Shown piece by piece: positions 11,741-22,207 of a DNA stretch of 64,000 nt; positions within the stretch are counted from its first letter, which is position 1; each line of letters begins with the position of its first letter. A program made the position numbers and the translations under genes. Source of the stretch: Platerodrilus igneus (taxonomy: Eukaryota; Arthropoda; Insecta; Coleoptera; Lycidae); the NCBI GenBank assembly GCA_036346225.1, contig JARFIW010000108.1, positions 3,224,001 to 3,288,000 of the forward strand, read 5' to 3'. The notes beneath the pieces are model-generated. The model ran no database searches. It saw nothing but the letters and a program-made list of their open reading frames with translations, and had not been told where the DNA came from.

Positions 11741-12111
11741 GGTGGCTTGTTGATGATAGTGTGGCTAGCTCCGCCGGATGTTCTTCTGGTCAGGAGGGTG
11801 GCGTCCAGTGGTTGGTTGGCTCGTGCTGCTCGTCTGGTTCCGTGTCTCGGGCATGGTGCGTTCAGTTTGTTATAGGCTCCTGTCTGTAATCTTTTTGTGG
11901 AGAAAGGGGGACTGTTTGCCGCTGTCTAATAATCTGATCTGAACTGATTTCCTCCTACTATTATCTTGGAGTTTTATAAGTTTTAACGTCGCAGGGTTAG
12001 TACCCGATGTCATCGTTCTCACGGGGTAGTGCGTCTAAACTGCTCGATTTTTGAGTTCAATATCGTTTTGTCTGTGTAAACGATCATTTTGTTCCACCTC
12101 TTTTACATTTG

Positions 12112-12131
12112 GAACCCCAAAAGTTGCGCCA
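12112..12131 (-). other. Candidate primer-binding site of Gypsy-1
   Basis: On the minus strand this reads TGGCGCAACTTTTGGGGTTC. It sits upstream of gag, about 370 bases before it, where an LTR retrotransposon keeps its tRNA primer site. TGG start and TGGCGC are common in arthropod Gypsy sites. The LTR that should lie at higher coordinates could not be delimited because no second copy is present. Confidence 0.45.
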
Positions 12132-12700
12132 TTTCTTTATGTTCCCATGATATTTTTTACTACCGTGATTTATGAATATAGGGTTATTGGTGTATGTCGG
12201 TCCGAACCCATGGTTAATGTTTTTTAAGCAGTGTGAATTTGTACAAATAACTTTAATATGTCGGTTATTTCCCTAATGTCTATCTGTAGTTTTTCTGAAC
12301 TTAATACGAAGGGGTGCAAATTTTCCGATATATATTACTGTATGTATATAATGTACTAGATGCCTAGTATTTATCATAATTTAATATTATATTGAAATAG
12401 TAATGTGTTCAAGTGTAAACTGCCAAAGTTTCTAAAATTTTCAGAGTACTTCCTTCCTATTAAAGCAACATTTAACTAACTCAATTTTTTTAATTTTTTT
12501 TCTATTAACTAATGTTTTATTAAATAACGCAGTAGTATTACTAGTTGTACACGTGTACGCGTTTAGGTTGAAGTATGTAAAATGATGTTGCCGTACATGC
12601 TCTGGGTTTCTATGAGTAAATGATGTAGGTCATCATGGTTTTCCTATTCCGTAATCAGGTAGCCAGCAGGTCAGTTAAGTGGAACGCCACGTCAGGGTGG
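12132..12700. other. Unassigned region next to Gypsy-1
   Basis: AT-rich sequence that may contain the 5' LTR of Gypsy-1. No partner LTR exists in the window to confirm it, and no gene is visible. Confidence 0.35.
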
Positions 12701-12711
12701 ATCACACACGA

Positions 12712-13095
12712 AAGAGAACCTAACTTAATCTAAACAACATAAAACGCATGCACGCACACACACACTATCGTTTCAATCGAATTACTTCTTGTTCTTTCGT
12801 GAATTTGCAACCATTCTCTTTTTATCTGAGAGGGAACGTAGCCTAATCTAATCAACCATACGCGCACGTACGCACGCACTCACGCAGCTCGCACAAACTA
12901 CCGTTTCGCTCGCATTTCTTCTTGTTCTTTTGCCAATTTGCAACCAGACTCATTTTATCTGAGAGAGAATTTTACCTAACCTAACCAACCATTTACACAC
13001 GCACGCTCGCACACACACACACACACACACACGCACACACACACTGTCGCTGAGATTGCATTACTTTTTGTTCTTCCGCCAATTTACCTGAGATT
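12712..13095. repeat. ~133-bp tandem repeat with (AC)n core
   Basis: Three head-to-tail units start near 12712, 12831 and 12964. Each runs AACCTAACTTAATCTAAACA-like, then an AC/GC-rich ACGCACACACAC block of variable length, then TTTCTTCTTGTTCTTTCGCC-like, then AATTTGCAACCA and TTTTATCTGAGAGAGA. The third unit has the longest AC run, around 13010-13045. Confidence 0.85.
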
Positions 13096-13099
13096 AGAC

Positions 13100-13640
13100 T
13101 TCTGGTCTTAAGCTGTTAAATCGCATGGTCTTGCATATAAATTTAAGTTCCTTATATTCAACCGAATAAATGTTAAGATATGAAATAGTCCGAGTGTGTT
13201 GGGAAAACAATGACCTTTAGACACATTTATGAACAAAAAAAGTCATTCGAACATTTTTGACCAATTGCCACATCCTTCTATGTAGAAGGACATGGTCATC
13301 TATAATTTACACAAATTACAGATAAAACATACATTAATATTACCCAATTGCAGGAAGTGATGCGTAATGATTCAGTTATAATTAGAATTTAATAATAATA
13401 ATAATAATAAATAATATTCTTTTTTTACAGGTCGCATTCGGCCTTGAAAGTTTATCATAATAATTAGAAATTTTTAATATTATTTTATAGCAACAAAAAT
13501 ATATTAGAAAACGATACTTACAGAAGTGTTACGACAAATAGTTTTAATAAAAAATATTTTAATTTATAGCACATTGCCATGCTTCGCGTTTTTTTCCTGA
13601 CGAAAATCTTAGTATATGACAGTGTTCTACATATTAATAA
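13100..13640. other. AT-rich region with (AAT)n
   Basis: No gene supported. A short AAT/AATAAT run lies at about 13391-13415. The plus-strand open frame beginning at 13579 merges into the LINE 5' region and has no protein-family signature. Confidence 0.4.
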
Positions 13641-13649
13641 AATCACTCT

Positions 13650-14795
13650 CCTCTGTGAACCATGGGATCTTGACGAGGTAGGGAGGCTTACGTGTTTCTG
13701 GGAAATAGATAGCTCAGCCGAAGGTGCAACCATATCCGAAGTGTATCTGGGGAGATATCAAGGAATGGTTCCTAAAAGGGGTGTAATGATCCTTGCAGTA
13801 GGTACAAGGTCGACATCCTGTATAATTACAGACTTGGCTTTGTGATATCACCAACAGGGCTTAGTCTAGTTAATACTGCTGCACGGCTGAAGGCAAGGAA
13901 ACTACAGTCGTTACTTTTCCATAGGTCATGCAGTTCTATCTGTATGGTTTGATGATGGTAGCACACTCCTGGGTAAAATATTCCGGGGTTCCCATGTGGA
14001 TTTCCGTGTGGGGACTCCCCGAAAGGAAGTTATCGCGAAGCTAAACATAGCGTTCTAAGAGTCGGAGTGTGGAAAGTCAGAAGTTTCAATCGTAGTAGTA
14101 AGTTAGAAAACTTGAAAAGGGAAATGAATAGACTGAAATTAGATGGTGCGCTGGAACGAAGAGCAGGATTTCTGGTTAAGATAGTACAGAATCATTAACA
14201 CGAAATCCAACAGGAGACTTTCCAAAGTAGGATTAACAATGAACAGGGAAATAGGCCAGAGGGTAAGCTACTATGAACAACACAACGGAAGAATTCTAAT
14301 AGTAAAGATAGAAACAACACCACAACCCACCACAATAATACAGACCTATGTACCTACTAGCAACCCAAACAATGAAGAGATTGAACAGGTTACGAAGAGA
14401 TAGGAGATATCGTGCAGTACATTGGGGGAGATGAGAATTTGATTATATTGCGAGACTAGAATGCAGTCATACGAATAGGAAGTGAAAGTGAAACGGTAGG
14501 AAAACAGGACCTGGATGCACGGAACAAACGGGTAAGCCGGACTGGACTGGTCGAACTTTATATAGAACACAATTTGGTCATTACCAACAATTGTATATCT
14601 GCGTGAAGCCTGGAGATACTGCGAAGTACCAGATAGATTAAATAATGGTTATGCATAGATTTAGAAACCAGGGTCTTGACTGTCGGACATATCCGGAATC
14701 AGATGTAGACTGACTCAAATTTGCTGGCAATGCAGTGCCGGCTGAGACTGTAAAGAAACAAGAAGTCTAATAAGAGAGACCTTTTTAAATTGAAA
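13650..14795 (+). mobile_element. Truncated APE-type LINE: 5' region and endonuclease
   Basis: The first part (13650-14040) looks like the untranslated leader of a common insect LINE, with an ACGGCTGAAGGCAAGGAAAC block. From about 14050 the plus strand encodes a decayed apurinic-endonuclease-like domain: VRSFNRSSKLENLKREMNRL, then ILIVKIETTPQPTTIIQTYV and LVELYIEHNLVITN. These match the endonuclease of RTE-like LINEs, the group also annotated as craniofacial development protein 2-like. The catalytic GDWN block reads RD*N. It ends near 14795 before any RT, so it is truncated at its 3' side, with many stops. Confidence 0.75.
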
Positions 14796-14802
14796 CAACA
14801 TT

Positions 14803-15030
14803 TTCGGTATTTTACCGGCAGAAACCCTGGTCAAACACCTGCACCACCCGCTCCACAGAGTGAGTCGTCGGAACAACACTTTTAGTTCGTACAGTCGAGG
14901 TTTTCGGTATTTTACCGGCGGAAACCCTCGTCAAACACCTGCACTACCCGCCCCACTGAGTGAATCGGCGGAATAGCAACACTTTTTGTTCGTACAGTCG
15001 AGGTTTTCGGTATTTTGCCGGCAGTAATTC
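14803..15030. repeat. ~100-bp GC-richer tandem repeat
   Basis: Two full units (14803-14902 and 14903-15004) and a partial third begin with TTTTCGGTATTTTACCGGC and end TTCGTACAGTCGAGG. The third is cut by the start of the tRNA-derived array. The unit contains a short palindromic GTATTTTACCGGC-like start. Confidence 0.85.
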
Positions 15031-15033
15031 ACC

Positions 15034-18000
15034 GGCGGCTCCGTGGCGTAGTTGGTATGCGTGTGACTACTATGCCTAAGGTCTTGGGTTCTAATCTCGA
15101 CACGGTCCGCTTGAAAAATATTAGGCGAGCATTTTTCACAAAAATACTCCCTCGTTCGGGTGAGAGGTAAAATGGAGGTCCCGTGTGTAAGTGTTTGTCA
15201 CGCACATTAAAGATCCCTACCTTGCTTGAAACAGCAAGGGTTCGGCAAAATTCAAAATTTTTCAGGTAAAAAAATTGCTTCCTGACCAATATAGTACTTT
15301 CGGGTGGAGCACTGGAAAATCACATGTAGGGGAGTAATTTACTGGCGGCTCTGTGACGTAGTTAGTATGCGCGTGACTACTATGCCCAAGATCCCGGGTT
15401 CAAATCCCGACACGGTCCGCTTGAAAAATGTTAGTCGAGCATTTTTCACAAAGTTACTCCCTCGTTCGGATGAGAGGTAAAATGGAAGTCTCGTGTATGA
15501 GTATGGTCGCGCACGGTTAAGATGCTTACCTTGCTTGGATCAGCAAGTGTTCGACAAAATTCAAAATTTTTCAGGTAAAAAAATCGCTTCCTGACCAATA
15601 TAGTACTTTCGGGTGGAGCACTGGAAAATCACATGTAGGGAGTAATTTACTGGCAGCTCCGTAACGTAGTTGGTATGCGTGTGACTACTATGTCCAAGGT
15701 CCCGAGTTTGAATCTCGACACGGCCCGCTTGAAAAATGTTAGACGAGCATTTTTCACATAAATACTCCCTCGTTCGGACGAAAGGTAAAATGGAGGTCCC
15801 GTGTATGGGTATGGTTACGTTCGGTGAAGATCCCTACCTTGCTTAGGACAGCAAGGGTTCGGAAAAATTCAAAATTTTCCAGGTAAAAAACTCTCTTCTT
15901 GACCAACGTAGTACCCTCGGGTGGAGCATTGGAAAATCACATGTAGGGGAGTAATTTACTGGCGGCTCCCTGACGTAGTTGGTATGCGTGTGACTACTAT
16001 GTCCAAGGTCACTGGTTTGAATCCCGACACGGTCCGCTTGAAAAATGTTAGACGAGCATTTTTCACATAAATACTCACATAAATACTGTTGTCAGGCACG
16101 TTAAAGATCCCTACCTTACTTGGAACAGTAAGGGTTCGGAAAAATTCAAAATTTTTCAGGTAAAGAAAAACACTTGCTTCCTGGCCAATGTAGTACCTTC
16201 GGGTGGAGCATTGGAAAATCACATGTAGGGAGTAATTTACTGGCGGCTCCGTAACGTAGTTGGTATGCGTGTGACTACTATGTCCAAGGTCCCGAGTTTG
16301 AATCTCGACACGGTCCGCTTGAAAAATGTTAGACGAGCATTTTTCACATAAATACTCCCTCGTTCGGACGAAAGGTAAAATGGAGGTCCCGTGTGTGAGT
16401 GTTGTCAGGCACGTTTAAGATCCCTACCTTGCTTGGAACAGTAAGGGTTCGGAAAAATTCAGAATTAATTAGGTAAAGAAAATCACTCGCTTCCTGGCCA
16501 ATGTAGTACCTTCGGGTGGAGTTGGCGGCTCTGTGGCGTAGTTGGTATGCGTGTGACTACTATGCACAAGGTCCCGGGTTTGAATCTCCACATGGTCCGC
16601 TTGAAAAATGTTAAACGAACATTTTCACATAAATACTCCCTCGTTCGGATGAAAGGTAAAATGGAGGTCCCGTGTATGAGTATGATTACGCGCGGTAAAG
16701 ATCTCTACCTTGCTTGGAATAGCAAGGGTTCGGAAAAATTCAAAATTTTTCAGGTAAAGAAAAACACTTGCTTCCTGGCCAATGTAGTACCTTCGGGTGG
16801 AGCATTGGAAAATCACATGTAGGGAGTAATTTACTGGCGGCTCCGTAACGTAGTTGGTATGCGTGTGACTACTATGTCCAAGGTCCCGAGTTTGAATCTC
16901 GACACGGTCCGCTTGAAAAATGTTAGACGAGCATTTTTCACATAAATACTCCCTCGTTCGGACGAAAGGTAAAATGGAGGTCCCGTGTGTGAGTGTTGTC
17001 AGGCACGTTTAAGATCCCTACCTTGCTTGGAACAGTAAGGGTTCGGAAAAATTCAGAATTAATTAGGTAAAGAAAATCACTCGCTTCCTGGCCAATGTAG
17101 TACCTTCGGGTGGAGTTGGCGGCTCTGTGGCGTAGTTGGTATGCGTGTGACTACTATGCACAAGGTCCCGGGTTTGAATCTCCACATGGTCCGCTTGAAA
17201 AATGTTAAACGAACATTTTCACATAAATACTCCCTCGTTCGGATGAAAGGTAAAATGGAGGTCCCGTGTATGAGTATGATTACGCGCGGTAAAGATCTCT
17301 ACCTTGCTTGGAATAGCAAGGGTTCGGAAAAATTCAAAATTTCCTGGTAAAAAATCTCGCTTCTTGACCAATGTAGTACCCTCGGGTGAAGCATTGGAAA
17401 ATTACATGTAGGGAGTAATTTACTGGCGGCTCTGTGGCATAGTTGGTATGCGTGTGACTACTATTCCCAAGATCCCGGGTTCAAATCTCGACACGATCTG
17501 CTTGAAAAATGTTAGACGAGCATTTTTCACAAAGTTACTACCTCGTTCGGATGAGAGGTAAAATGGAAGTCCCGTGTATGAGTATGGTCGCGCACGGTTA
17601 AGATCCCTACCTTGCTTGGATCAGCAAGGGTTCGACAAAATCCAAATATTTCAGGTAAAAAAAATCGCTTCCTGGCCAATATAGTACTTTCGGGTGGAGC
17701 ATTGGAAAATCACACGTAGGGAGTAATTTACTAGCGGCTTCGTGGCGTAGTTGGTATGCGTGTGACTACTATGCCTAAGGTCCCGGGTTTGAATCCCGAC
17801 ACGGTCCGCTTGAAAAATGTTAGACGAGCATTTTTCACATAAATACTCCCTCGTTCGGATGAGAGGTAAAATGGAGGTCCCCTGTGTGAGAGTTGTCAGG
17901 CACGTTTAAGATCCCTACCTTGCTTGGAACAGTAAGGGTTCGGCAAAATTCAAAATTTTTCAGGTAATGGAAAATACTCGCTTCCTGGCCATTGTAGTAC

Positions 18001-18930
18001 TTTCAGGTGGAGCTGGCGGCTCTGTGGCGTAGTTGGTATGCGTGTGACTACTATGAACAAGGTCCCGGGTTTGAATCTCCACACGGTCCGCTTGAAAAAT
18101 GTTAAACGAACATTTTCACATAAATACTCCCTCGTTCGGATGAAAGGTAAAATGGAGGTCCCGTGTATGAGTATGATTACGCACGGTAAAGATCCCTACC
18201 TTGATTGGAACAGCAAGGGTTCGGAAAAATTTAAAATTTCCTGGTAAAAAAACTCGCTTCTTAACCAATGTAGTACCCTCGGGTGAAGCATTGGAAAATC
18301 ACATGTAGGGAGTAATTTACTGTCGGCTCTGTGGCGTAGTCGGTATGCGTGTGACTGCTATGCCCAAGGTCCCGGGTTTGAATCCCGACACGATCCGCTT
18401 GAAAAATGTTAGACGAGCCTTTTTCACAAATATACTTCCTCGTTCAGATGAAAGGTAAAATGGAGGTTCCGTGTATTGGTATGGTTATGCACGGTAAAGA
18501 TCCCTACCTTGCTTGGAATAGCAGGGGTTCGGAAAAATTCAAAATTTCCAAGTTAAAAAACGAGCTTCTTGACCAATGTAGTACACTCGGGTGGAGCATT
18601 GGAAAATCACATGTAGGGGAGTAATTTACTGGCGGCTCCGTAACGTAGTTGGTATGCGGGTGACTACTATGTCCAAGGTCCCACGTTCGCATCTCCACAC
18701 GGTCCGCTTGAAAAATATTAGGCGAGCATTTTTCACAAAAATACTCTCTCTTCGTATGAGAGGTAAAATGGAGGTCCCGTGTGTATGGATATGGTCACGC
18801 ACGGTAAAGAGCCCTACCTTGCTTGAATCAGCAACGGTTCGACAAAATTCAAAATTTTCCAGGTAAAAAAAATCGCTTCCTGGCCAATGTATACCTTCGG
18901 GTGGAGCATTGGAACATCAAATGTAAGGAG
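15034..18930 (+). repeat. Head-to-tail array of 13 tRNA-derived units
   Basis: Units start at 15034, 15344, 15652, 15961, 16242, 16524, 16836, 17118, 17425, 17733, 18015, 18322 and 18631. Spacing is about 307-312 or 281-282 bases. The shorter class mostly lacks the tail GCATTGGAAAATCACATGTA and what follows it. Each head has a box A-like TGGCGTAGTTGG and a box B-like GGTTCAAATCCC or GGTTTGAATCCC, both spaced as in tRNAs. The body has GAGCATTTTTCACA, CGTTCGGATGAGAGGTAAAA and ACGTTAAGATCCC-like cores. Family knowledge: this head/body build is that of a tRNA-derived SINE. Here it is organised as a satellite. Short plus-strand open frames inside are shadows. Confidence 0.9.
16150..17337 (+). repeat. 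Recent 594-bp dimer duplication inside the array
   Basis: By eye the stretch from about 16150 to 16743 is repeated essentially without change at about 16744-17337. It comprises the end of one unit, one whole unit and most of the next. The two copies diverge only at CAAAATTTTTCAGG versus CAAAATTTCCTGG. Neighbouring units differ from each other at many positions. This indicates a late higher-order duplication or gene conversion. Confidence 0.85.
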
Positions 18931-18934
18931 CTAA

Positions 18935-20364
18935 TTCATTGAATAATTTTCTGTGAATTACCTGCTAGATATTCTGATGTCCAAAGCTGTATGTGACAAT
19001 GTTTTCCTTCTTATGACCGCAGGGGTAATTAGTGTGATTGCAGCAAAATGAATCACGTGTGTCTGGGTTTTTATATCTGATATACAAGCTTTTATGTCTG
19101 GTAACAAGCTCAGGACTTGAATAAAATTAGTACTATAACCAAAGCTTAAATTACAACTAACTCAAAACCCTTGAACGGGCAATTTATATACATAATCAAT
19201 AATTCTGAATTATTCTAACAATACTAGAATTATGCAAAGAACATCTAGAAGGTTCCTATTATAAGCTTAACAAAGTTGTTAAATGCACGCCATTGTAAAT
19301 TGCCGATCAAATGCATCTGAACATATCACGCCACAGGGTAGCTATCGATTATTCTGCGTATACAGATGCCTCGTTTACGTTGAACTGTATTATTCTGGTC
19401 AAGGACAGACTAAGTGACGCTTCGTTATTTTAATACTAATTTATTCTAAGACTAACGATTCAAGTTTAACAAGTGTGACTAAAAATGTATACAAATGTTG
19501 TTTTCTCCCCGTAATAGGTCCTTAAACTAAGATACTTAAGTTAAAATTCGTCTATTTTCTACGTGTTCTTGCTAAAATGGTCCCTGTTAACTTTTTTATG
19601 GCTAACCGTCGTGCTAATTCCACTGGAACATACACATTTTAGAAAAATTACAACTTATTGTCTGTTTAGTGCTTGTATATATTTAAATATTTACTCTACA
19701 ACTTTACGACAGATAACGAACCTTAAATCGCCCTTATCATTATTTGTATAGATATCACACCCCATCTATTATGTACATCCATTATATGTAAATATATATA
19801 TTTTTATAGATAGCGAGTTCTATGTAATCGAAGCTTCAACAACAGAAATATTCCAAGAATCCGCTGTTAATAATAATGTACTTCCGTCGTTTAAGAAATT
19901 GATGTTGAGTTCGTCTGACCACTTTCTTATAAATCGCGTTGTTTGTGTGATTATTTGCGAAAGAATTCAGAGGATAATGCACTCTGTAGATATGCTTAGG
20001 ATTACTACAGGTCACGGTGCATGAAAAGATATGCATTTTTATTATTTCAAGTCCATAAAAGTTGCAAAGGCTTTTGTGCTAAATGTTTATTACTATCATA
20101 TATATCCTGTAATTACATGAATCATAGTAATTGTAAGCGGTTATGAATAAACATTTTAACTTGATTAAATTTCTTCATGTTTTGTATAATAATAATAATC
20201 CGATTTTGCTCAAAATTGATAAAGTGCAACAGGAAAGTACTTGAAGTAGCAAGTACTTCAATTATCAAGGACCGTGTAATTCGCATTTTAAAATTATAAG
20301 TATCAAGTACCTTAAAAAAACTTGAAGTACTCTAAGTCGAGCACTCAATGTACTTTTCATTATC
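18935..20364. other. AT-rich unassigned region
   Basis: No gene, RNA or clear repeat is visible. Small open frames here lack any family signature and sit in AT-rich sequence. Confidence 0.45.
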
Positions 20365-20650
20365 ATCATTAGGTCTCCAGTCCTGGAAGTGGTTAGACGC
20401 AGTACTCCCGTTTACTATTCTGATCTAACCTACATGTTTCCTGAAATTCCCACAGCCTACGTGCAATAGTCTGATCTAGGTCGACCTTTACCTCTCTTTT
20501 TCCAATCTCTGCTTATAATATACCTGCACTATTTCCCAAATGCCTTAGAACGTGACCTGTCCTTCCATTTCACCAATTTTTTTTTGTTTTCCACAGATAT
20601 CTTTCTTCTCCTACTATTTCTAAAATCTTTTTGTTATTAACTTTGTCCAA
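20365..20650 (-). mobile_element. LINE 3'-end fragment
   Basis: The minus strand reads WNGRTGHVLRHLGN and REVKVDLDQTIARRLW, with EEILKIVGEERYLWKTKKN upstream. This resembles the C-terminal WIGHVLRH...GRPR segment found downstream of RT in RTE/CR1-like LINEs of insects. It is possibly the same family as the endonuclease fragment at 13.65-14.8 kb. It is short, frame-broken and lacks the RT core. Confidence 0.6.
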
Positions 20651-20962
20651 GCTATCATCATTGAACATGTATTGTTATGGTTTGTAATAAGAAATAAGTA
20701 AGAAAGAACTAGACTTTGTTACATTCCAATTTTGCTTTTAAAAATTTCCCTGGTTAACTCAAATCCCTTTGCTTTTAAAACGAAAATTTATTGGATAAAT
20801 TAAATAGTGTATGCCATGTTTTAGGTATTCGGTAATCTCTTAAATTCTTCAACAACATCATGTTTACAATAAGTACGCTTGCTACAAATTGTCATTTTGA
20901 ACTTATTTATTTCGAAACGACAAGTTTATGCTACAATTAAATAGTTTATATCCTGTTTAGCT

Positions 20963-20975
20963 ACCCGTTATCTTG
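20963..20975. repeat. Target-site duplication, left (ACCCGTTATCTTG)
   Basis: The 13-mer ACCCGTTATCTTG lies immediately before the inverted-repeat insertion. It recurs at 21380-21392 immediately after it. Copies B and C of the host repeat have the uninterrupted site. Confidence 0.85.
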
Positions 20976-21379
20976 TCGGAGACTTTCACGGCCGGAGTCA
21001 TTATAAATATTTATGGTTTTGGGTTGGGACCGTGTCATTTTATAAATTAAGGTCGACGTTTCGCCCGCTTTTGTAAGGGGCTTTATCAAGACAAGAAAAC
21101 AAAATAAGTAATAAAATAAAAATATAAAAAATATATATAAAAAAAGAATGATAACATTATATAGACAAGTTAAAGTGTAAAGAGAAGAGTTACTCCTGAA
21201 CTAGCAGACTCACTAGCCCATTCAAAGCCAAAAGGTGTCTTGTGGCGAAGTAACTTTTATATTTTTATTTTATTACTAATTTTGTTTTCTTGTCCTGATG
21301 AAGCCCTTTACAAGAGGGGGTGAAACGTCGACCTTAATTTATAAAATGACACGGTCCCAATCCGGAACCATAAATATTT
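20976..21379. mobile_element. ~404-bp inverted-repeat insertion, Penelope-like candidate
   Basis: It is flanked by a 13-base target duplication and absent from the same position in related repeats B (about 39461-39480) and C (about 42725-42760). The two arms, about 21004-21120 and 21243-21379, are inverted copies of ~115 bases. They contain GACCGTGTCATTTTATAAAT, AAGGTCGACGTTTC and GTTTTCTTGTC elements. The left end has an extra TCGGAGACTTTCACGGCCGG. A hammerhead-like core in the right arm and the long variable target duplication point to a non-autonomous Penelope-like element, in which ribozyme motifs are documented. No RT or GIY-YIG is present, so the class is inference. Confidence 0.65.
21290..21335 (+). 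ncRNA. Candidate minimal type I hammerhead ribozyme
   Basis: In order the strand has CTGATGA (21295-21301), a GC-rich hairpin (GCCC ... GGGGG, 21303-21320) and GAAAC (21322-21326). GTC (21327-21329) then forms the expected cleavage triplet and can continue as GTC/GAC stem I with the GTC at 21292-21294. This is the conserved hammerhead order for the type I form with a very short stem III. The counterpart in the left arm reads TTGATAA instead, losing two core bases. Stem II has one odd pair or an extra A next to the core, so activity is uncertain. Confidence 0.5.
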
Positions 21380-21392
21380 ACCCGTTATCTTG
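21380..21392. repeat. Target-site duplication, right (ACCCGTTATCTTG)
   Basis: Second copy of the 13-mer that precedes the insertion at 20963-20975. Confidence 0.85.
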
Positions 21393-22207
21393 GTATACAT
21401 TACGACCGCGTATAATGATTTTCTCTATTGTTCCAATGTAAAGACTTGTTAAAATAAGGTCGCGCACTATCCGATAAAACCGTGTTTTCCAGTTTCAATT
21501 GCGCTTCGATAAGCGAGGATTTCCAGTTCGAGTTTGTGTTATTTGAATCATTGTTGAATTTGATTCTACAGCTTGTACGTCGAAATATTTTCTACATTAT
21601 TCGTCGCCGTATTTCAAAAGCAATGCACGTTTGTTTTTTTCTATTCGACAACTAGGGGGGTCTTGCGTGGATTGGTGAGTTTCCCGCGCGTACCCATTCT
21701 AATCAGATTCTCTTTTTAGCTTTTTTTTAGCTGGAGGACAAATGGGTTCTTTCTTTCTGTAGACCAACTGCTTTTGTCTGTAGACCAACTGCTTTTGTCC
21801 GTAGACCGCTGTTGCAGTTATGGTAGCAGGGTAAATAGGTTTTGACGATCATGGCGTTGTTGTGCTGACTCACCCTCGACGGTTTGCGAGCTAAGTATCC
21901 GGACACCTACAGGTATGCAACGTTTGGTGTAGTTACGTGACGTTGTAGAACTATTGTTCGTTGCTGCTAAGCGATATTATCGCTCTACAGGTGTGAGGTA
22001 GCTTTGTTAAAAATGTTACACACTGTGGTTGCTTTCACTTTCACTAGATTGTCCGCTACTAGAACTGCTTACATTTTAATGTGATGGTACAAATGGTCCT
22101 GATTGGGAACCCCCCTGCGGTGCATGGAAAGGGGCTGGCACAAGACGCAACCTGTTTCTATGATAAACTCCGTCTGTTATAGTTTTGATCATATAAGAGC
22201 AAGACTC

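Larger units (their letters stand above)
8850..11890 (-). mobile_element. Gypsy-1: decayed Ty3/Gypsy retrotransposon (gag, protease, RT, RNase H)
   Basis: On the minus strand the order is gag (about 11740-11250), zinc-knuckle remnant (about 11300-10980), protease (about 10960-10650), RT (about 10480-9850) and RNase H plus linker (about 9730-8860). This is the normal Ty3/Gypsy order. Integrase is missing because the copy stops around 8850, where the integrase zinc domain should begin. A primer-binding-like site lies at 12112-12131. Frames are interrupted by many stops and frameshifts. The gag and protease resemble those of the second Gypsy copy at 22.2-25.2 kb, so the two belong to related families. 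Confidence 0.85.
20717..22020 (+). repeat. LTR-like repeat, copy A (carries an insertion)
   Basis: The copy starts TGTTACATTCC and ends AAAATGTTACA. Without the insertion at 20976-21379 it is about 890 bases. It is inverted relative to copy B (38816-39818) and shares most of its length at high similarity. A shorter copy C lies at 42618-42983. It contains a 24-base minirepeat, CTGTAGACCAACTGCTTTTG, about three times at 21757-21810. The TGTTA...(A)CA ends suggest a solo LTR, but no flanking 5-base duplication is seen and no coding region is attached. Confidence 0.65.

Noticed and set aside
16547..18866. Plus-strand frames of 69-91 codons beginning MRVTTM in the array
   Set aside because: They run across the tRNA-like head and body of repeat units and have no protein character.
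15034..18930. Array heads as real tRNA genes
   Set aside because: Box A and box B are good, but the acceptor stem is weak, the anticodon arm is unclear and each head continues into the repeat body. They are tRNA-derived, not tRNA genes.
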